A DNA stretch of 59,978 bases from an uncultured bacterium (lineage in GTDB: Bacteria > Cyanobacteriota > Vampirovibrionia > Gastranaerophilales > Gastranaerophilaceae): assembly GCA_949292185.1 (NCBI GenBank), contig CASEYP010000026.1, positions 1-59,978 of the forward strand. The letters run 5' to 3'. How positions within the stretch are numbered: the stretch's first letter is position 1; the number at the start of each line of letters is the position of its first letter. The notes below the pieces were generated by a model. That model did no database searches. It was not told the DNA's origin and saw only the letters and a program-made list of their open reading frames with translations. Positions 19,074-27,338 of the stretch are shown in pieces. The position numbers and the translations under genes were made by a program.

Positions 19074-20918
19074 ATGTGTGGTATTGTTGGATACGTCGGA
19101 CATAAAGCAGTTTTAGATATATTATTAGACGGCTTGGAACAGCTTGAATACAGAGGATATGACTCTTCAGGTATTGCTGTAAAATGTGATAATGAAATCA
19201 AAATATACAAAGCAGAAGGTAAACTTGCTAATTTAAAAGAAGAATTAGCGCCGCATGCTTATGAGATTTCAAAAGCTACAATGGGTATAGGACACATTAG
19301 ATGGGCAACTCATGGTGCTCCATCTGTTGTAAATGCTCACCCTCATACTTGTGGATGCGGAAAGCTTGTAGTCGTTCATAATGGTATTATTGAAAACTAC
19401 AAAGAACTCAAAGCCGAGTTAGAAGCTAAAGGTTGTAAATTCCGTTCTCAAACAGATACAGAAGTTGTTGCACACTTAGTTGCTTCTATTTATGGTGAAG
19501 TAAAAGATTTAACAAAAGCCGTACAAATTGCAACAAAGAGATTAGATGGTGCTTATGCACTATGTATTATGCATAACGATGAGCCTGACAAACTTGTTGT
19601 TACAAAAAGAAATGCACCACTTGTTATAGGAGTTGGAGAACACGAATATTTTGTAGCATCTGATGTTCCGGCAATTATTAAACACACGAAAAAAGCAATT
19701 TATTTAACAGATAATCAAGTTGCTACGTTAACACCTGATTCTTTAAAATTAGAAGATGAAAACGAAAATGAAGTAACTCCAAAAGTTGAAGTATTACCTT
19801 GGGAACCTGTTGCGTTAAGCAAAATGGGTTACAAACACTTCATGCTAAAAGAAATTCATGAACAACCTGATGTAATAAGAAACATTTTGGTTGGAAAACT
19901 TCACACATCAGATTCTCCTATTGTTTTAAACGAAGTTCAACTTACAAGACATACATTAAAAGAGCTTAACAGAATACAAATTATTGCATGCGGAACATCA
20001 CTTCATGCTGCAATGATTGGTAAATATGTTATCGAAAATTTCTGTGGCATTCCTGTTGATGTTGAAGCCTCAAGTGAATATATTTACAGAAAAAATGTTA
20101 CAGACTCTCACACTCTTGTAATAGGTGTATCTCAATCAGGTGAAACAGCTGATACCTTAACGGCAATAAAACAAGCAAAGGCTAAAGGTTCTCATATTTT
20201 AATTATTACCAATAGACCTGACAGTTCTATGGCAAGAGAAGCTGACAGTTTAGTTCCAGTAAATGCTGGTATCGAAGTTTCAGTTGCTGCAACAAAATCA
20301 TATATTGCACAATTAACTTCATTCTATTTACTTGCTTTATATATGGCAGAAATCAAAGGAACAATGCCGGAAGATGAATTAAAAGAAATTAAGGCAGAAA
20401 TGCTTTTATTACCACAAAAAATAGAACAAATACTTGCTCATAAAGAAAATATTCAAACTTGCGCAAGAAAATACTCTAGCACAAGAGATTTTATCTATAT
20501 AGCAAGAGGAATAAATTACCCAACAGCATTGGAAGGTGCTCTAAAACTTAAAGAAATAAGTTACATAAATGCAACAGGATATCCTGCAGGCGAATTAAAA
20601 CATGGTCCTATTGCAATGCTAGATGAAACAATGCCTGTATTATCAATCCTTATGAAAGGCAAAGTTTACGAAAAATTATTATCTAACAGTGAAGAAGCAA
20701 AAGCTCGTAATGCAAGAATGATTGCTCTTACAAACTCTGAAGATAAAAAATTGGATGATTTATTTGATTACATAATCAGAGTTCCTGATGTTATCGAATT
20801 ACTATCACCAATTATTGCAATTGTTCCATTACAATTAATCGCATATTATATAGCTGAATTTTTAGGAAAAGACGTTGACCAACCTAGAAACTTAGCAAAA
20901 TCAGTTACTGTAGAGTAG
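19074..20918 (+). CDS. glmS: Glutamine--fructose-6-phosphate aminotransferase
   Basis: The first committed enzyme of UDP-GlcNAc synthesis, 614 residues. After the initiator Met, Cys2 is the glutaminase nucleophile in CGIVGYVG. The glutamine amidotransferase domain spans residues 2-230 and two SIS sugar-isomerase domains follow (CGTSLHAA, SQSGETADT, AATKSYIAQL), ending with the conserved LAKSVTVE. A GGGAG ribosome site precedes ATG. The leader is short, with no room for the glmS ribozyme seen in Firmicutes. A 56-residue protein starts ten bases after the stop. Confidence 0.97.
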   Translation: MCGIVGYVGHKAVLDILLDGLEQLEYRGYDSSGIAVKCDNEIKIYKAEGKLANLKEELAPHAYEISKATMGIGHIRWATHGAPSVVNAHPHTCGCGKLVVVHNGIIENYKELKAELEAKGCKFRSQTDTEVVAHLVASIYGEVKDLTKAVQIATKRLDGAYALCIMHNDEPDKLVVTKRNAPLVIGVGEHEYFVASDVPAIIKHTKKAIYLTDNQVATLTPDSLKLEDENENEVTPKVEVLPWEPVALSKMGYKHFMLKEIHEQPDVIRNILVGKLHTSDSPIVLNEVQLTRHTLKELNRIQIIACGTSLHAAMIGKYVIENFCGIPVDVEASSEYIYRKNVTDSHTLVIGVSQSGETADTLTAIKQAKAKGSHILIITNRPDSSMAREADSLVPVNAGIEVSVAATKSYIAQLTSFYLLALYMAEIKGTMPEDELKEIKAEMLLLPQKIEQILAHKENIQTCARKYSSTRDFIYIARGINYPTALEGALKLKEISYINATGYPAGELKHGPIAMLDETMPVLSILMKGKVYEKLLSNSEEAKARNARMIALTNSEDKKLDDLFDYIIRVPDVIELLSPIIAIVPLQLIAYYIAEFLGKDVDQPRNLAKSVTVE

Positions 20919-20927
20919 GATATAGCA

Positions 20928-21098
20928 ATGCAAAGTCTAATATCAGATGTTGTAGAAATCGATTATGACAAAACGCAAGATTCTGCGTGGATTGAAAGCT
21001 TTTTGCAACAAAATTACGGTGATATTATTCGATGGGCTATTGTTCAATATGATAACAATAAATTAAAGGTAAATATTACATATAAAAAAGAGGTATAG
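20928..21098 (+). CDS. Small hypothetical protein downstream of glmS
   Basis: A 56-residue open frame starts at an ATG ten bases after the glmS stop and ends inside the stem of a perfect terminator. It begins MQSLISDVVEIDYDKTQ and contains WIESFLQQNYGDIIRWAIVQYD. The reading uses ordinary codons for this genome and the tight spacing suggests co-transcription with glmS. The ribosome site (TAGGATATAGCA) is weak. The WIESFLQ..YGD..RWAI pattern looks like a small folded alpha/beta protein. I do not recognise the family. Confidence 0.6.
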   Translation: MQSLISDVVEIDYDKTQDSAWIESFLQQNYGDIIRWAIVQYDNNKLKVNITYKKEV

Positions 21099-21117
21099 AG
21101 TAATCTATACCTCTTTT
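21086..21117. terminator. Bidirectional terminator between glmS unit and the small minus-strand gene
   Basis: A 14-base-pair perfect stem (AAAAGAGGTATAGA with TCTATACCTCTTTT) and a four-base loop have A and T runs on both sides, so it can stop transcription from either direction. The stop codon of the 56-residue gene lies inside the left arm. Confidence 0.85.
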
Positions 21118-21136
21118 ATTTTTTATTCGAAAATTA

Positions 21137-21562
21137 TTATCCGATAATAAATTTCTTACCTTGTTCTTCAATTGCAGCTGAATCAGTGTATTTTTGATCA
21201 ATTTGACCAGCTTTGAAAGCGTGATTTGTTAATTTATTTAAAACCCATAAGCCACCAGCTACAGCCAAACCAACAGCACCAAATTTAGTTGGGTTTTTCA
21301 TAATTTTAGCTGCAACACCTTTGCCACCTAATTTACTAAATAATTTTGCTGCTACTTCGCCAACTTTTGTTGCTAAAGTAATAACTGGTTTTGGTTTTTT
21401 AATTGCTACAATTGTTGCACATGCACCGGCTGCACTTAATTGAAGATTATAAGATAAATTATTTTTAAAATGTTCTTTTGCACATTCTGCTCTATTTGTA
21501 AAACTTCCTTTTGTAGGATCTACCATTGCTCCAACTGGTGATGCGGTCATAATACCTGCCAT
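21137..21562 (-). CDS. Small Gly/Ala-rich hypothetical protein
   Basis: A 141-residue protein starting MAGIMTASPVGAMVDP, with a strong GGAAGG ribosome site. Two hydrophobic stretches rich in Ala and Gly lie at about residues 43-65 and 93-110 (GAVGLAVAGGLWVLNKL), so weak membrane association is possible. There is no classical signal peptide and no recognised domain. High Lys content between the segments (KKPKPV) would stay cytoplasmic. It is probably a lineage-specific protein. Function unknown. Confidence 0.65.
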   Translation of the reverse strand: MAGIMTASPVGAMVDPTKGSFTNRAECAKEHFKNNLSYNLQLSAAGACATIVAIKKPKPVITLATKVGEVAAKLFSKLGGKGVAAKIMKNPTKFGAVGLAVAGGLWVLNKLTNHAFKAGQIDQKYTDSAAIEEQGKKFIIG

Positions 21563-21638
21563 AAATAACCTTCCTTTCTTTATCTACCTTTTAAAAAATT
21601 TAATTAACCTACTCCTATATAAAGTTTTTTGTAAATAA

Positions 21639-21669
21639 AAAATTGCCTGAATAAAATTCAAGCAATTTT
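21639..21669 (-). terminator. Terminator after the ferredoxin gene
   Basis: An inverted repeat AAAATTGCcTGAAT / ATTCAaGCAATTTT has a short A-rich loop and T-rich sequence on the minus-strand side. It lies about 40 bases beyond the ferredoxin stop. Confidence 0.65.
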
Positions 21670-21708
21670 AAATGTAGATAAATAGGTGCTTTACAACCTT
21701 TACAAAAA

Positions 21709-21894
21709 TTAATAATCGTATATTTCAATAGCATTGACAGGGCAACTTATTGCAGCATCAATACATAAGTCTTCTGAATTTTGTATCTTATCCACATTAA
21801 CGACTGCCTTATTTTCCTTGATATCAAAGACTTCAGGATTAATTATTGCACATGCACCACACCCAACACAGGAATCTAAAACTGTTACTTTCAT
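21709..21894 (-). CDS. Ferredoxin with one [4Fe-4S] cluster
   Basis: A 61-residue soluble electron carrier. The cluster cysteines are C-x2-C-x2-C in CVGCGAC and a fourth in the SCPV motif; the additional CIDAA cysteine sits six residues before it. The acidic, compact sequence resembles monocluster ferredoxins such as those of Bacillus, Thermotoga and Desulfovibrio, in which the second cluster site is lost. It lies downstream of thrB on the same strand with an 80-base gap. The redox partner is not evident. The FAD oxidoreductases of this window are only possible partners. Confidence 0.88.
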   Translation of the reverse strand: MKVTVLDSCVGCGACAIINPEVFDIKENKAVVNVDKIQNSEDLCIDAAISCPVNAIEIYDY

Positions 21895-21976
21895 AAAAAA
21901 TGTCCTCCATAATACGACAATTCATTATGGAAGACATCTTTATAAATTAAAATAGCTATTATAGCTAAACAAATAG

Positions 21977-22924
21977 CTAATCTTCGTTAGAAATAATTTG
22001 AGCGCCGTTATCCTCTACAGATAAGGTCTTTATTGTGCATTTAATATTTTGCTCAGCCCATGTATCTCTAACCACATTTCTGATTTTTTCAAGGTCATTT
22101 TTCTCTGAAATAACCAAAATTGATGAACCAGCTCCACTCAAAACACAACCTAAAACATTATCAAAATGTCTTAGATTAGCAATAATTTTATCTAAACCTG
22201 GAACCAGCTTCATTCTATATGGTTGATGTAATTTGTCATGCAAAGCTAATTTCATCAATTCAGAATCCTCTGTATGAACAGCTTCAACAAACATTGCAAG
22301 TCTTTGCGCATTATAAACAGCATCCTTCATTGGTACCTCAGCAGGCAAAACAGATCTTGCGATATCAGTTGATAATTCAAAATCAGGAACACAAACAGTA
22401 ACAGCCCATTTATCCGGCCATTTCAGTTTTCTATAAGCAACACTTCCATCTTCTTCTTGAGATGAAATAACTAAACCACCAACAATAGCAGGTGTAATAT
22501 TATCAGGGTGGCCTTCAATTTCGCATGCTATTGATAATAATGCAACTTCATCAGCAGGTCTTCCTAACAATTCATTTGCTGCAATCAAAGCCCCAACAAT
22601 AACAGATGAACTGCTACCTAAACCTCTTGCAACAGGAATATTAGAATGTATATTTATTCTTAATTCACTTGGGGTTTGACCTATAGAATTATACAGCAAT
22701 TCAACAGCCTTATAAACAATACTGTTCTCGTCAGATGGTATATGATCCAATGATAATTGATCAATTACGTCACTATCAGCAATCACATTGATTTCAACAC
22801 CTGTACCTGGTAAAACCGTTTCTTCTATAGTAATAGTGTTGTAAATCGGCAATGCCATACCCAAACAATCAAATCCAGGGCCAATATTGGCAGTAGTTGC
22901 CGGCACTTTTACGCTAACTTTCAT
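21977..22924 (-). CDS. thrB: Homoserine kinase
   Basis: A GHMP-family kinase of 315 residues phosphorylating homoserine on the way to threonine. The N-terminus VPATTANIGPGFDCLG is typical of ThrB. The ATP-binding motif is IPVARGLGSSSS, and the C-terminal GHMP motif GAGSS is present. Length is normal. It has a purine-rich ribosome site and an extended -10 promoter upstream, and it is transcribed away from the MnmC2-like gene. No thrC or hom gene is nearby. Confidence 0.93.
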   Translation of the reverse strand: MKVSVKVPATTANIGPGFDCLGMALPIYNTITIEETVLPGTGVEINVIADSDVIDQLSLDHIPSDENSIVYKAVELLYNSIGQTPSELRINIHSNIPVARGLGSSSSVIVGALIAANELLGRPADEVALLSIACEIEGHPDNITPAIVGGLVISSQEEDGSVAYRKLKWPDKWAVTVCVPDFELSTDIARSVLPAEVPMKDAVYNAQRLAMFVEAVHTEDSELMKLALHDKLHQPYRMKLVPGLDKIIANLRHFDNVLGCVLSGAGSSILVISEKNDLEKIRNVVRDTWAEQNIKCTIKTLSVEDNGAQIISNED

Positions 22925-22950
22925 AATCTCTTAATCTACCTTTCTTAATT

Positions 22951-22959
22951 ATTATACCA
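22951..22959 (-). promoter_or_regulatory. Extended -10 promoter of thrB
   Basis: On the minus strand the gap contains TGG followed by a perfect TATAAT (22956-22951), an extended -10 element. It would give an approximately 20-base leader with a purine-rich ribosome site. Confidence 0.5.
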
Positions 22960-23009
22960 AAAACACAAAAAACGGCTCATTATATGATATTTAAAGAATT
23001 TTAAAGAAT

Positions 23010-23038
23010 TTGAACACCCCACGGAATAGGTGTATAAT
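23010..23038 (+). promoter_or_regulatory. Near-consensus promoter giving a leaderless mnmC2-like mRNA
   Basis: TTGAAC (23010-23015), a 17-base spacer and a perfect TATAAT (23033-23038) form one of the best promoters in the window. Exactly six bases separate the -10 box from ATG 23045, so the predicted transcription start is the A of the start codon. No Shine-Dalgarno is present. Confidence 0.7.
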
Positions 23039-23044
23039 CAAGCT

Positions 23045-24412
23045 ATGTATGAATTTCACCCATATTTTACACATGACGGTTCTGTAGGACTATATAGCCC
23101 TATATATAATGACATATATCATAGTGCAACAGGTGCTCTAACAGAAGCCTATGAAAAATTTGTCCTGCCTATTAACATGCACAAACTTCTAAAAAATGAC
23201 TCAATTAAAATTTTAGATATTTGCTATGGAATAGGTTATAACTCAAAAAGTTTTCTAAATTATTTTTATAAAAATTTTTCGCAAAAAAAAATTTCAAAAA
23301 AAATTTTTCAAAAAAATATTAATCATGCAAATAATAATATCGATACGATACATACCAATAATATTTCTCTTCAAGAAGAGGGCATATGTACCGAAGAGAT
23401 ACATACTAATAACATAAAACTAGAAAAAGATAAAAAATTAGTAGAAAACTGCAATACATATAACGATACGATATATGCAAATAATATTTTACCTAGAATT
23501 TTTATAACGGCTGTAGATAATGATAAAATTTTAAGTTTTTTATCGCCTTTTATAAAAACCGGTGAAAAAAATATTCAAGATCAAAATTTGGATTTTGACT
23601 ATGAAATTGTAAACAAGTTTCTAACTGAAGAATCAAAAATTAAACATAATAAAATTGACAATACTATTAATTACCTATTACTTGAACAGATTGTAACTAG
23701 CAACCCTGAAATATTAGATAATAAGCAATTTCTTGATATTTTATACGCTGATAAATACCGTGGCTTTTTTGAAGGAAATATTAAAGGCATTTTTACATCA
23801 ATTATGCAAAATAAGGGTAAAGTTATACCTAACGAGCACAAAAATAGCTTTTTACATAATATATATTATAAGTATGTATCTAATTGTTATAAAAAGAGCT
23901 TAAAAGTCTATCCTCTAAACGATGTAACTTTTAACCTAAAAAACGGTGATGCTCGAAGTATTATTCTTGAAGATAAAAATAAATATGATGTAATCTTTTT
24001 GGATGCTTTTACACCTTCAAAATGTCCATGTCTTTGGTCTTATGAATTTTTTAGACTCTTATATGAACATTTAAATCAAGACGGAATAATTTTAACATAT
24101 TCAACATCAGCTTCAATTAGATCAGCTATGATGACGTGTAGTTTTCATATTGGCAATATATTTAATGAACGTGAAAACAAATTTACGGGCACTATAGCAT
24201 CAAAAAATAAAAAGCTTATAAAATATGAGCTCTCAGAATACGATTTAGGGCTTTTAAAAACTACGGCAGGTATATTTTATCGTGACAAAAATTTAAACGC
24301 CCTTAATGAGGCTATTATCAAGGAGAGAAAACAAGAAGTAAAATCAAGTAATAGAATATCAAGTTCAAAATACAAACGTAGTCATAAGGAGGACAAATGT
24401 TATACGATGTAG
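23045..24412 (+). CDS. MnmC2-like tRNA methyltransferase (Methyltransf_30) with low-complexity insert
   Basis: The family methylates nm5(s2)U34 to mnm5(s2)U34 in tRNA using SAM. The N-terminal part (DGSVGLYSP.YNDIYHSATGALTEA) and the SAM fold (ILDICYGIGYN, then NLKNGDAR, VIFLDAFTPSKCPCLWS and STSASIR) match the MnmC methyltransferase domain well. The 455-residue length greatly exceeds a lone MnmC2 domain of about 240. The extra is a Lys/Asn-rich insert at about residues 75-155 with repeated [HY]-[AT]-N-N units, plus a second helical stretch at about 180-290. A GTG at 23030 is in frame but lies upstream of the predicted transcript start, so ATG 23045 is chosen. The end overlaps the FAD oxidoreductase gene by 16 bases. 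Confidence 0.8.
   Translation: MYEFHPYFTHDGSVGLYSPIYNDIYHSATGALTEAYEKFVLPINMHKLLKNDSIKILDICYGIGYNSKSFLNYFYKNFSQKKISKKIFQKNINHANNNIDTIHTNNISLQEEGICTEEIHTNNIKLEKDKKLVENCNTYNDTIYANNILPRIFITAVDNDKILSFLSPFIKTGEKNIQDQNLDFDYEIVNKFLTEESKIKHNKIDNTINYLLLEQIVTSNPEILDNKQFLDILYADKYRGFFEGNIKGIFTSIMQNKGKVIPNEHKNSFLHNIYYKYVSNCYKKSLKVYPLNDVTFNLKNGDARSIILEDKNKYDVIFLDAFTPSKCPCLWSYEFFRLLYEHLNQDGIILTYSTSASIRSAMMTCSFHIGNIFNERENKFTGTIASKNKKLIKYELSEYDLGLLKTTAGIFYRDKNLNALNEAIIKERKQEVKSSNRISSSKYKRSHKEDKCYTM
23324..23488 (+). repeat. Imperfect in-frame repeats inside the MnmC2-like gene
   Basis: Four degenerate copies encode [HY]-[AT]-N-N-[NI]. The closest pair, starting CGATACGATA at 23341-23365 and 23464-23488, agrees at 22 of 25 bases. 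A 21-base inverted repeat (23385-23405) with arms TATGTA/TACATA and loop CCGAAGAGA lies between them. Confidence 0.6.
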
Positions 24413-25695
24413 TTGTAGTAGGCGGAGGAACTGCAGGATGTGCTGCTGCTTATATGAGCGGTAAACTTGGGCTAAAAACTCTTTTAATCGAAAAAAATAT
24501 TCATCTTGGCGGTACAATTACATCTGGGCTTGTAATTCCGGTAATGAAATCAGGCAATAATCAAATAAACACTGAATTTCGAACAAAATTAATAAATGAG
24601 TTACATGATTTAGGCGGACAAACAACTTATCAGGATAACCCGGCCTGGTTCAATCCCGAATTAACTAAAATCGCTCTTGATAATCTTATGCACGAAGCTA
24701 ATGTTGATGTATTTTTCGATACTCATATTATCGCCGTAAAAATTGAAGATAGAAATATTAAGAAAATTAAACTTTCCAAAGAAATATTATCAGTATCTAC
24801 CGAAGAGATAGATATGGACAAGAAAAAGTTATCGGTATCTATCGAAGCGAAGTATGTTGTAGACTCGACGGGAAATTGTGAAATTGGAAAAATTTCAAAT
24901 TGCAGATTTTTGGAAAAAGATAAAGAATTTCAGCCGGTGACTTTGAGATTTATGATGGGCGGAATTGATTTGGATGTTTTTTCAAAATGGTTAGAAGAAT
25001 ATGATCCAGATAGAAGTGTTACTACTATTGAGCGAAAAAACGGTCATGTACACCTTTCTACAGCCTATACGTGGGATAAAGACCGCAAATGGGCACTAGA
25101 TCCTCTATTTCAGGATGCTGTAAAGAAAAAAATCCTTAAACGCTATGATACTAACTATTTTCAGATATTTACAGTCCCTGGAATGCATGGTACTATTGCA
25201 TTTAACTGTCCTAGAATCATAGATTACAACAATTCTCTTGAAATTCAGAGCATTTCAAGGGCTTTAATCATTGCAAGACAGAACATTTATAGGTATTTAA
25301 AGTTTTGTAGAGCATATTTTCCAGGGTTTGAAAAAGCTTACATTTCAAATATCGCAGATATGCTTGGTGTAAGGGTTTCAAGAAGGATTAGGGGCAAATA
25401 TATTTATACTATTGATGATTTAAAATCAGGTAAAAAATTTGAACACCCGGTTGTAATTTCAGATTACCCTGTAGATGTTCATTCCAACAAAAAGAATTCT
25501 TCTACTCTGAAGACATATAAAGAATATCAGTTACCGATCGAAACTTTAATGTCTGCTGATATTGATAATTTGTTTGTTGCTGGTAGATGCTTGTCTGCTG
25601 ATTATATGGCTCAAGGGGCATTAAGAGTTCAATCAAGCTGTTTTTCTATGGGTGAAGCAGTAGCAAAATATATTCATCAACAATTAACAAAGTAA
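24397..25695 (+). CDS. FAD-dependent oxidoreductase (FAD_oxidored family)
   Basis: A 432-residue flavoprotein with an N-terminal Rossmann dinucleotide fold, VVVVGGGTAGCAAAY, followed by LIEKNIHLGG, and a second FAD contact VDSTGNCEIG near residue 160. The C-terminal motif NLFVAGRCLSADYMAQGALRVQ is typical of this flavoprotein family. Substrate is unknown. It has an AAGGAGG ribosome site and overlaps the MnmC2-like gene, so the two are co-expressed. E. coli MnmC fuses the same methyltransferase to an FAD oxidase of a different family, so a functional counterpart is plausible but unproven. A Lys/Ser-rich insert before VDSTGN carries a duplicated SVS[TI]E sequence. Confidence 0.8.
   Translation: MLYDVVVVGGGTAGCAAAYMSGKLGLKTLLIEKNIHLGGTITSGLVIPVMKSGNNQINTEFRTKLINELHDLGGQTTYQDNPAWFNPELTKIALDNLMHEANVDVFFDTHIIAVKIEDRNIKKIKLSKEILSVSTEEIDMDKKKLSVSIEAKYVVDSTGNCEIGKISNCRFLEKDKEFQPVTLRFMMGGIDLDVFSKWLEEYDPDRSVTTIERKNGHVHLSTAYTWDKDRKWALDPLFQDAVKKKILKRYDTNYFQIFTVPGMHGTIAFNCPRIIDYNNSLEIQSISRALIIARQNIYRYLKFCRAYFPGFEKAYISNIADMLGVRVSRRIRGKYIYTIDDLKSGKKFEHPVVISDYPVDVHSNKKNSSTLKTYKEYQLPIETLMSADIDNLFVAGRCLSADYMAQGALRVQSSCFSMGEAVAKYIHQQLTK
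24787..24851 (+). repeat. Duplicated in-frame segment with hairpin inside the FAD oxidoreductase gene
   Basis: Two 23-base copies (24787-24809 and 24829-24851, period 42) agree at 18 positions and encode SVSTEE and SVSIEA. The first contains an inverted repeat with arms TATCTA/TAGATA (24794-24814) and loop CCGAAGAGA, the same loop as in the preceding gene. Confidence 0.55.
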
Positions 25696-25698
25696 CGG

Positions 25699-27048
25699 TT
25701 ATTTTGACAATTTACTTCTTAGAGCAAGCATTGCATTTATCAATGGATCAATAGTAGGTGAATATGGTGGAGAGTAAGTTAAATCATTATTGCTATATTC
25801 ATCAACTGTCATATGGGATAAAAGTGCAGGTGTAAGAGCGTTTATTCGCTTATCAGCACCGATAGAACCTATTGCCTGTGCTCCAAGAAGCATTCCTGTA
25901 ATTTTATCAGCAACAACTTTCAATGTAATTTCACCAACATTTGGCATATAACCTACTCTGTCTGATTTATCTATAATTACAGATATTGGGCTAAACCCTG
26001 CAAGAAGGGCCTGCTTTTCTGTTAAACCTGTCATTGCCATAGTTGTATTTAAACATCTTGAAACGGCAGAACCTAAAACACCTTCAAATTGTTCAAATAC
26101 ACCTGCTGCGTTCATCGCAGCACATCGTCCTTCTTTATTGGCAGTAGAACCTAAAGGAATCCAAACATTTTTACCGCTTACTATATGGCGTTTTTCGGCA
26201 CAATCTCCGCAAGCATATATATTTTCAACTGATGTTTGCATAAGTTTATTTACCTTAATTGCACCTGTTGAACCTATTGTAATCCCTGCATCATTTGCAA
26301 TTTCTATATTTGGTACAACCCCTGTACAAATTACAACTATATCAGCCTGAATTTCTTTTCCAGAAAGAGTCTTTACCACCATTACAGAATCCTCGCCCAC
26401 AAACTCTGATACAACTTCACCCGTTAAAAATTCATAATTTTCAGAATCATATTGCACCAATCTATTCATTATGAGCTTTGATATATCACTATCAAACATC
26501 GACATTATATTTTCATTTTTTTCAAGTACTGTAACATGCAGACCGTTTTTTGCAAATGCTTCTAACATTTCCATTCCAATATATCCGCTTCCGACAATTA
26601 CAGCACGCTTTGAGGATAACATTTTTGATCTAATATTTATTGCATCTTCAATTTTTCGCACGGTAAAAACATTATTAAACTTTTCGATACCGTCTATTTT
26701 AGGCAATAAAGGTCGAGCACCTGTTGCGATTATCAATTTATCATAATCTACAAGGTGAGCACTATCGCCAGTACAAACTAGAACTTGGTTTTGAGGCACA
26801 AGAATTTTAATAACTTTTGATTGTAAATAAACATCTATACCTAATGCCTTAAACTCCTCTACAGAGCGAACAAGTAGTGACTGATAATCTTCGAAATTCC
26901 CTTCAACATAATAAGGTATTCCGCAAGATGAATAAGACACATGAGTATCATCAGTGTATATCTGAACGCTTGAATCAGGAAGTAAACGTTTTATTTTAGA
27001 AGCTGCCTTCGCACCCGCTGCAACTCCACCAATTATTACAATTTTCAT
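25699..27048 (-). CDS. CoA-disulfide reductase / NADH oxidase-like flavoprotein
   Basis: A 449-residue pyridine nucleotide-disulfide oxidoreductase with a single redox cysteine in SYSSCGIPYYVEG near residue 43, the signature of CoA-disulfide reductases and NADH oxidases/peroxidases. The FAD fold IIGGVAAGAKAA and the NAD(P)H fold VIVGSGYIGMEMLEA are intact, and the FAD-binding IYACGDCAE motif is present. A C-terminal dimerisation domain ends the protein. The likely role is thiol or oxygen/peroxide detoxification in an anaerobe. It converges with the FAD oxidoreductase with three bases between the stops and no hairpin terminator. The exact substrate cannot be told apart by sequence alone. Confidence 0.87.
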   Translation of the reverse strand: MKIVIIGGVAAGAKAASKIKRLLPDSSVQIYTDDTHVSYSSCGIPYYVEGNFEDYQSLLVRSVEEFKALGIDVYLQSKVIKILVPQNQVLVCTGDSAHLVDYDKLIIATGARPLLPKIDGIEKFNNVFTVRKIEDAINIRSKMLSSKRAVIVGSGYIGMEMLEAFAKNGLHVTVLEKNENIMSMFDSDISKLIMNRLVQYDSENYEFLTGEVVSEFVGEDSVMVVKTLSGKEIQADIVVICTGVVPNIEIANDAGITIGSTGAIKVNKLMQTSVENIYACGDCAEKRHIVSGKNVWIPLGSTANKEGRCAAMNAAGVFEQFEGVLGSAVSRCLNTTMAMTGLTEKQALLAGFSPISVIIDKSDRVGYMPNVGEITLKVVADKITGMLLGAQAIGSIGADKRINALTPALLSHMTVDEYSNNDLTYSPPYSPTIDPLINAMLALRSKLSK

Positions 27049-27094
27049 GCTTATAATCTAAACAAGATTATAAAATTTTGCATTAGCTAAAAGA

Positions 27095-27235
27095 TTAGTT
27101 ACAACTATAGGTATTTAAGATCATAGCCTTCATAAATTCGCAATAACTATCCTTGTCTTCGTCCATATCCTCTGCTTTTTTAATCAAGTTTTTTAATTCA
27201 ACTATAATTTGCTTTCTTAGTAGGTCTTCGTACAT
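27095..27235 (-). CDS. Small acidic hypothetical protein
   Basis: A 46-residue frame in the 290-base gap between the CoA-disulfide reductase and dnaX genes. It reads MYEDLLRKQIIVELKNLIKK, then AEDMDEDKDSYCEFMKAMIL and a short end, an amphipathic helical composition with good codon use. A possible GGGGTG ribosome site lies about nine bases before ATG. I know no family. Its coding status is likely but not certain. The rest of the gap shows nothing I can name. Confidence 0.45.
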   Translation of the reverse strand: MYEDLLRKQIIVELKNLIKKAEDMDEDKDSYCEFMKAMILNTYSCN

Positions 27236-27338
27236 GTTTTATACACACCCCGTATTATCTAATCACATTTAAATAATCGGAGTATTTTTCTAAAACTTTA
27301 ACTAAAAATGAGAAATGTAACAAAAATTTAAACTTATA

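Noticed and set aside
23281..23320. A-rich tract inside the MnmC2-like gene suggesting a slippage site or frameshift
   Set aside because: The reading frame stays open on both sides and the conserved methyltransferase parts before and after it are in the same frame, so it is a coding Lys-rich stretch.
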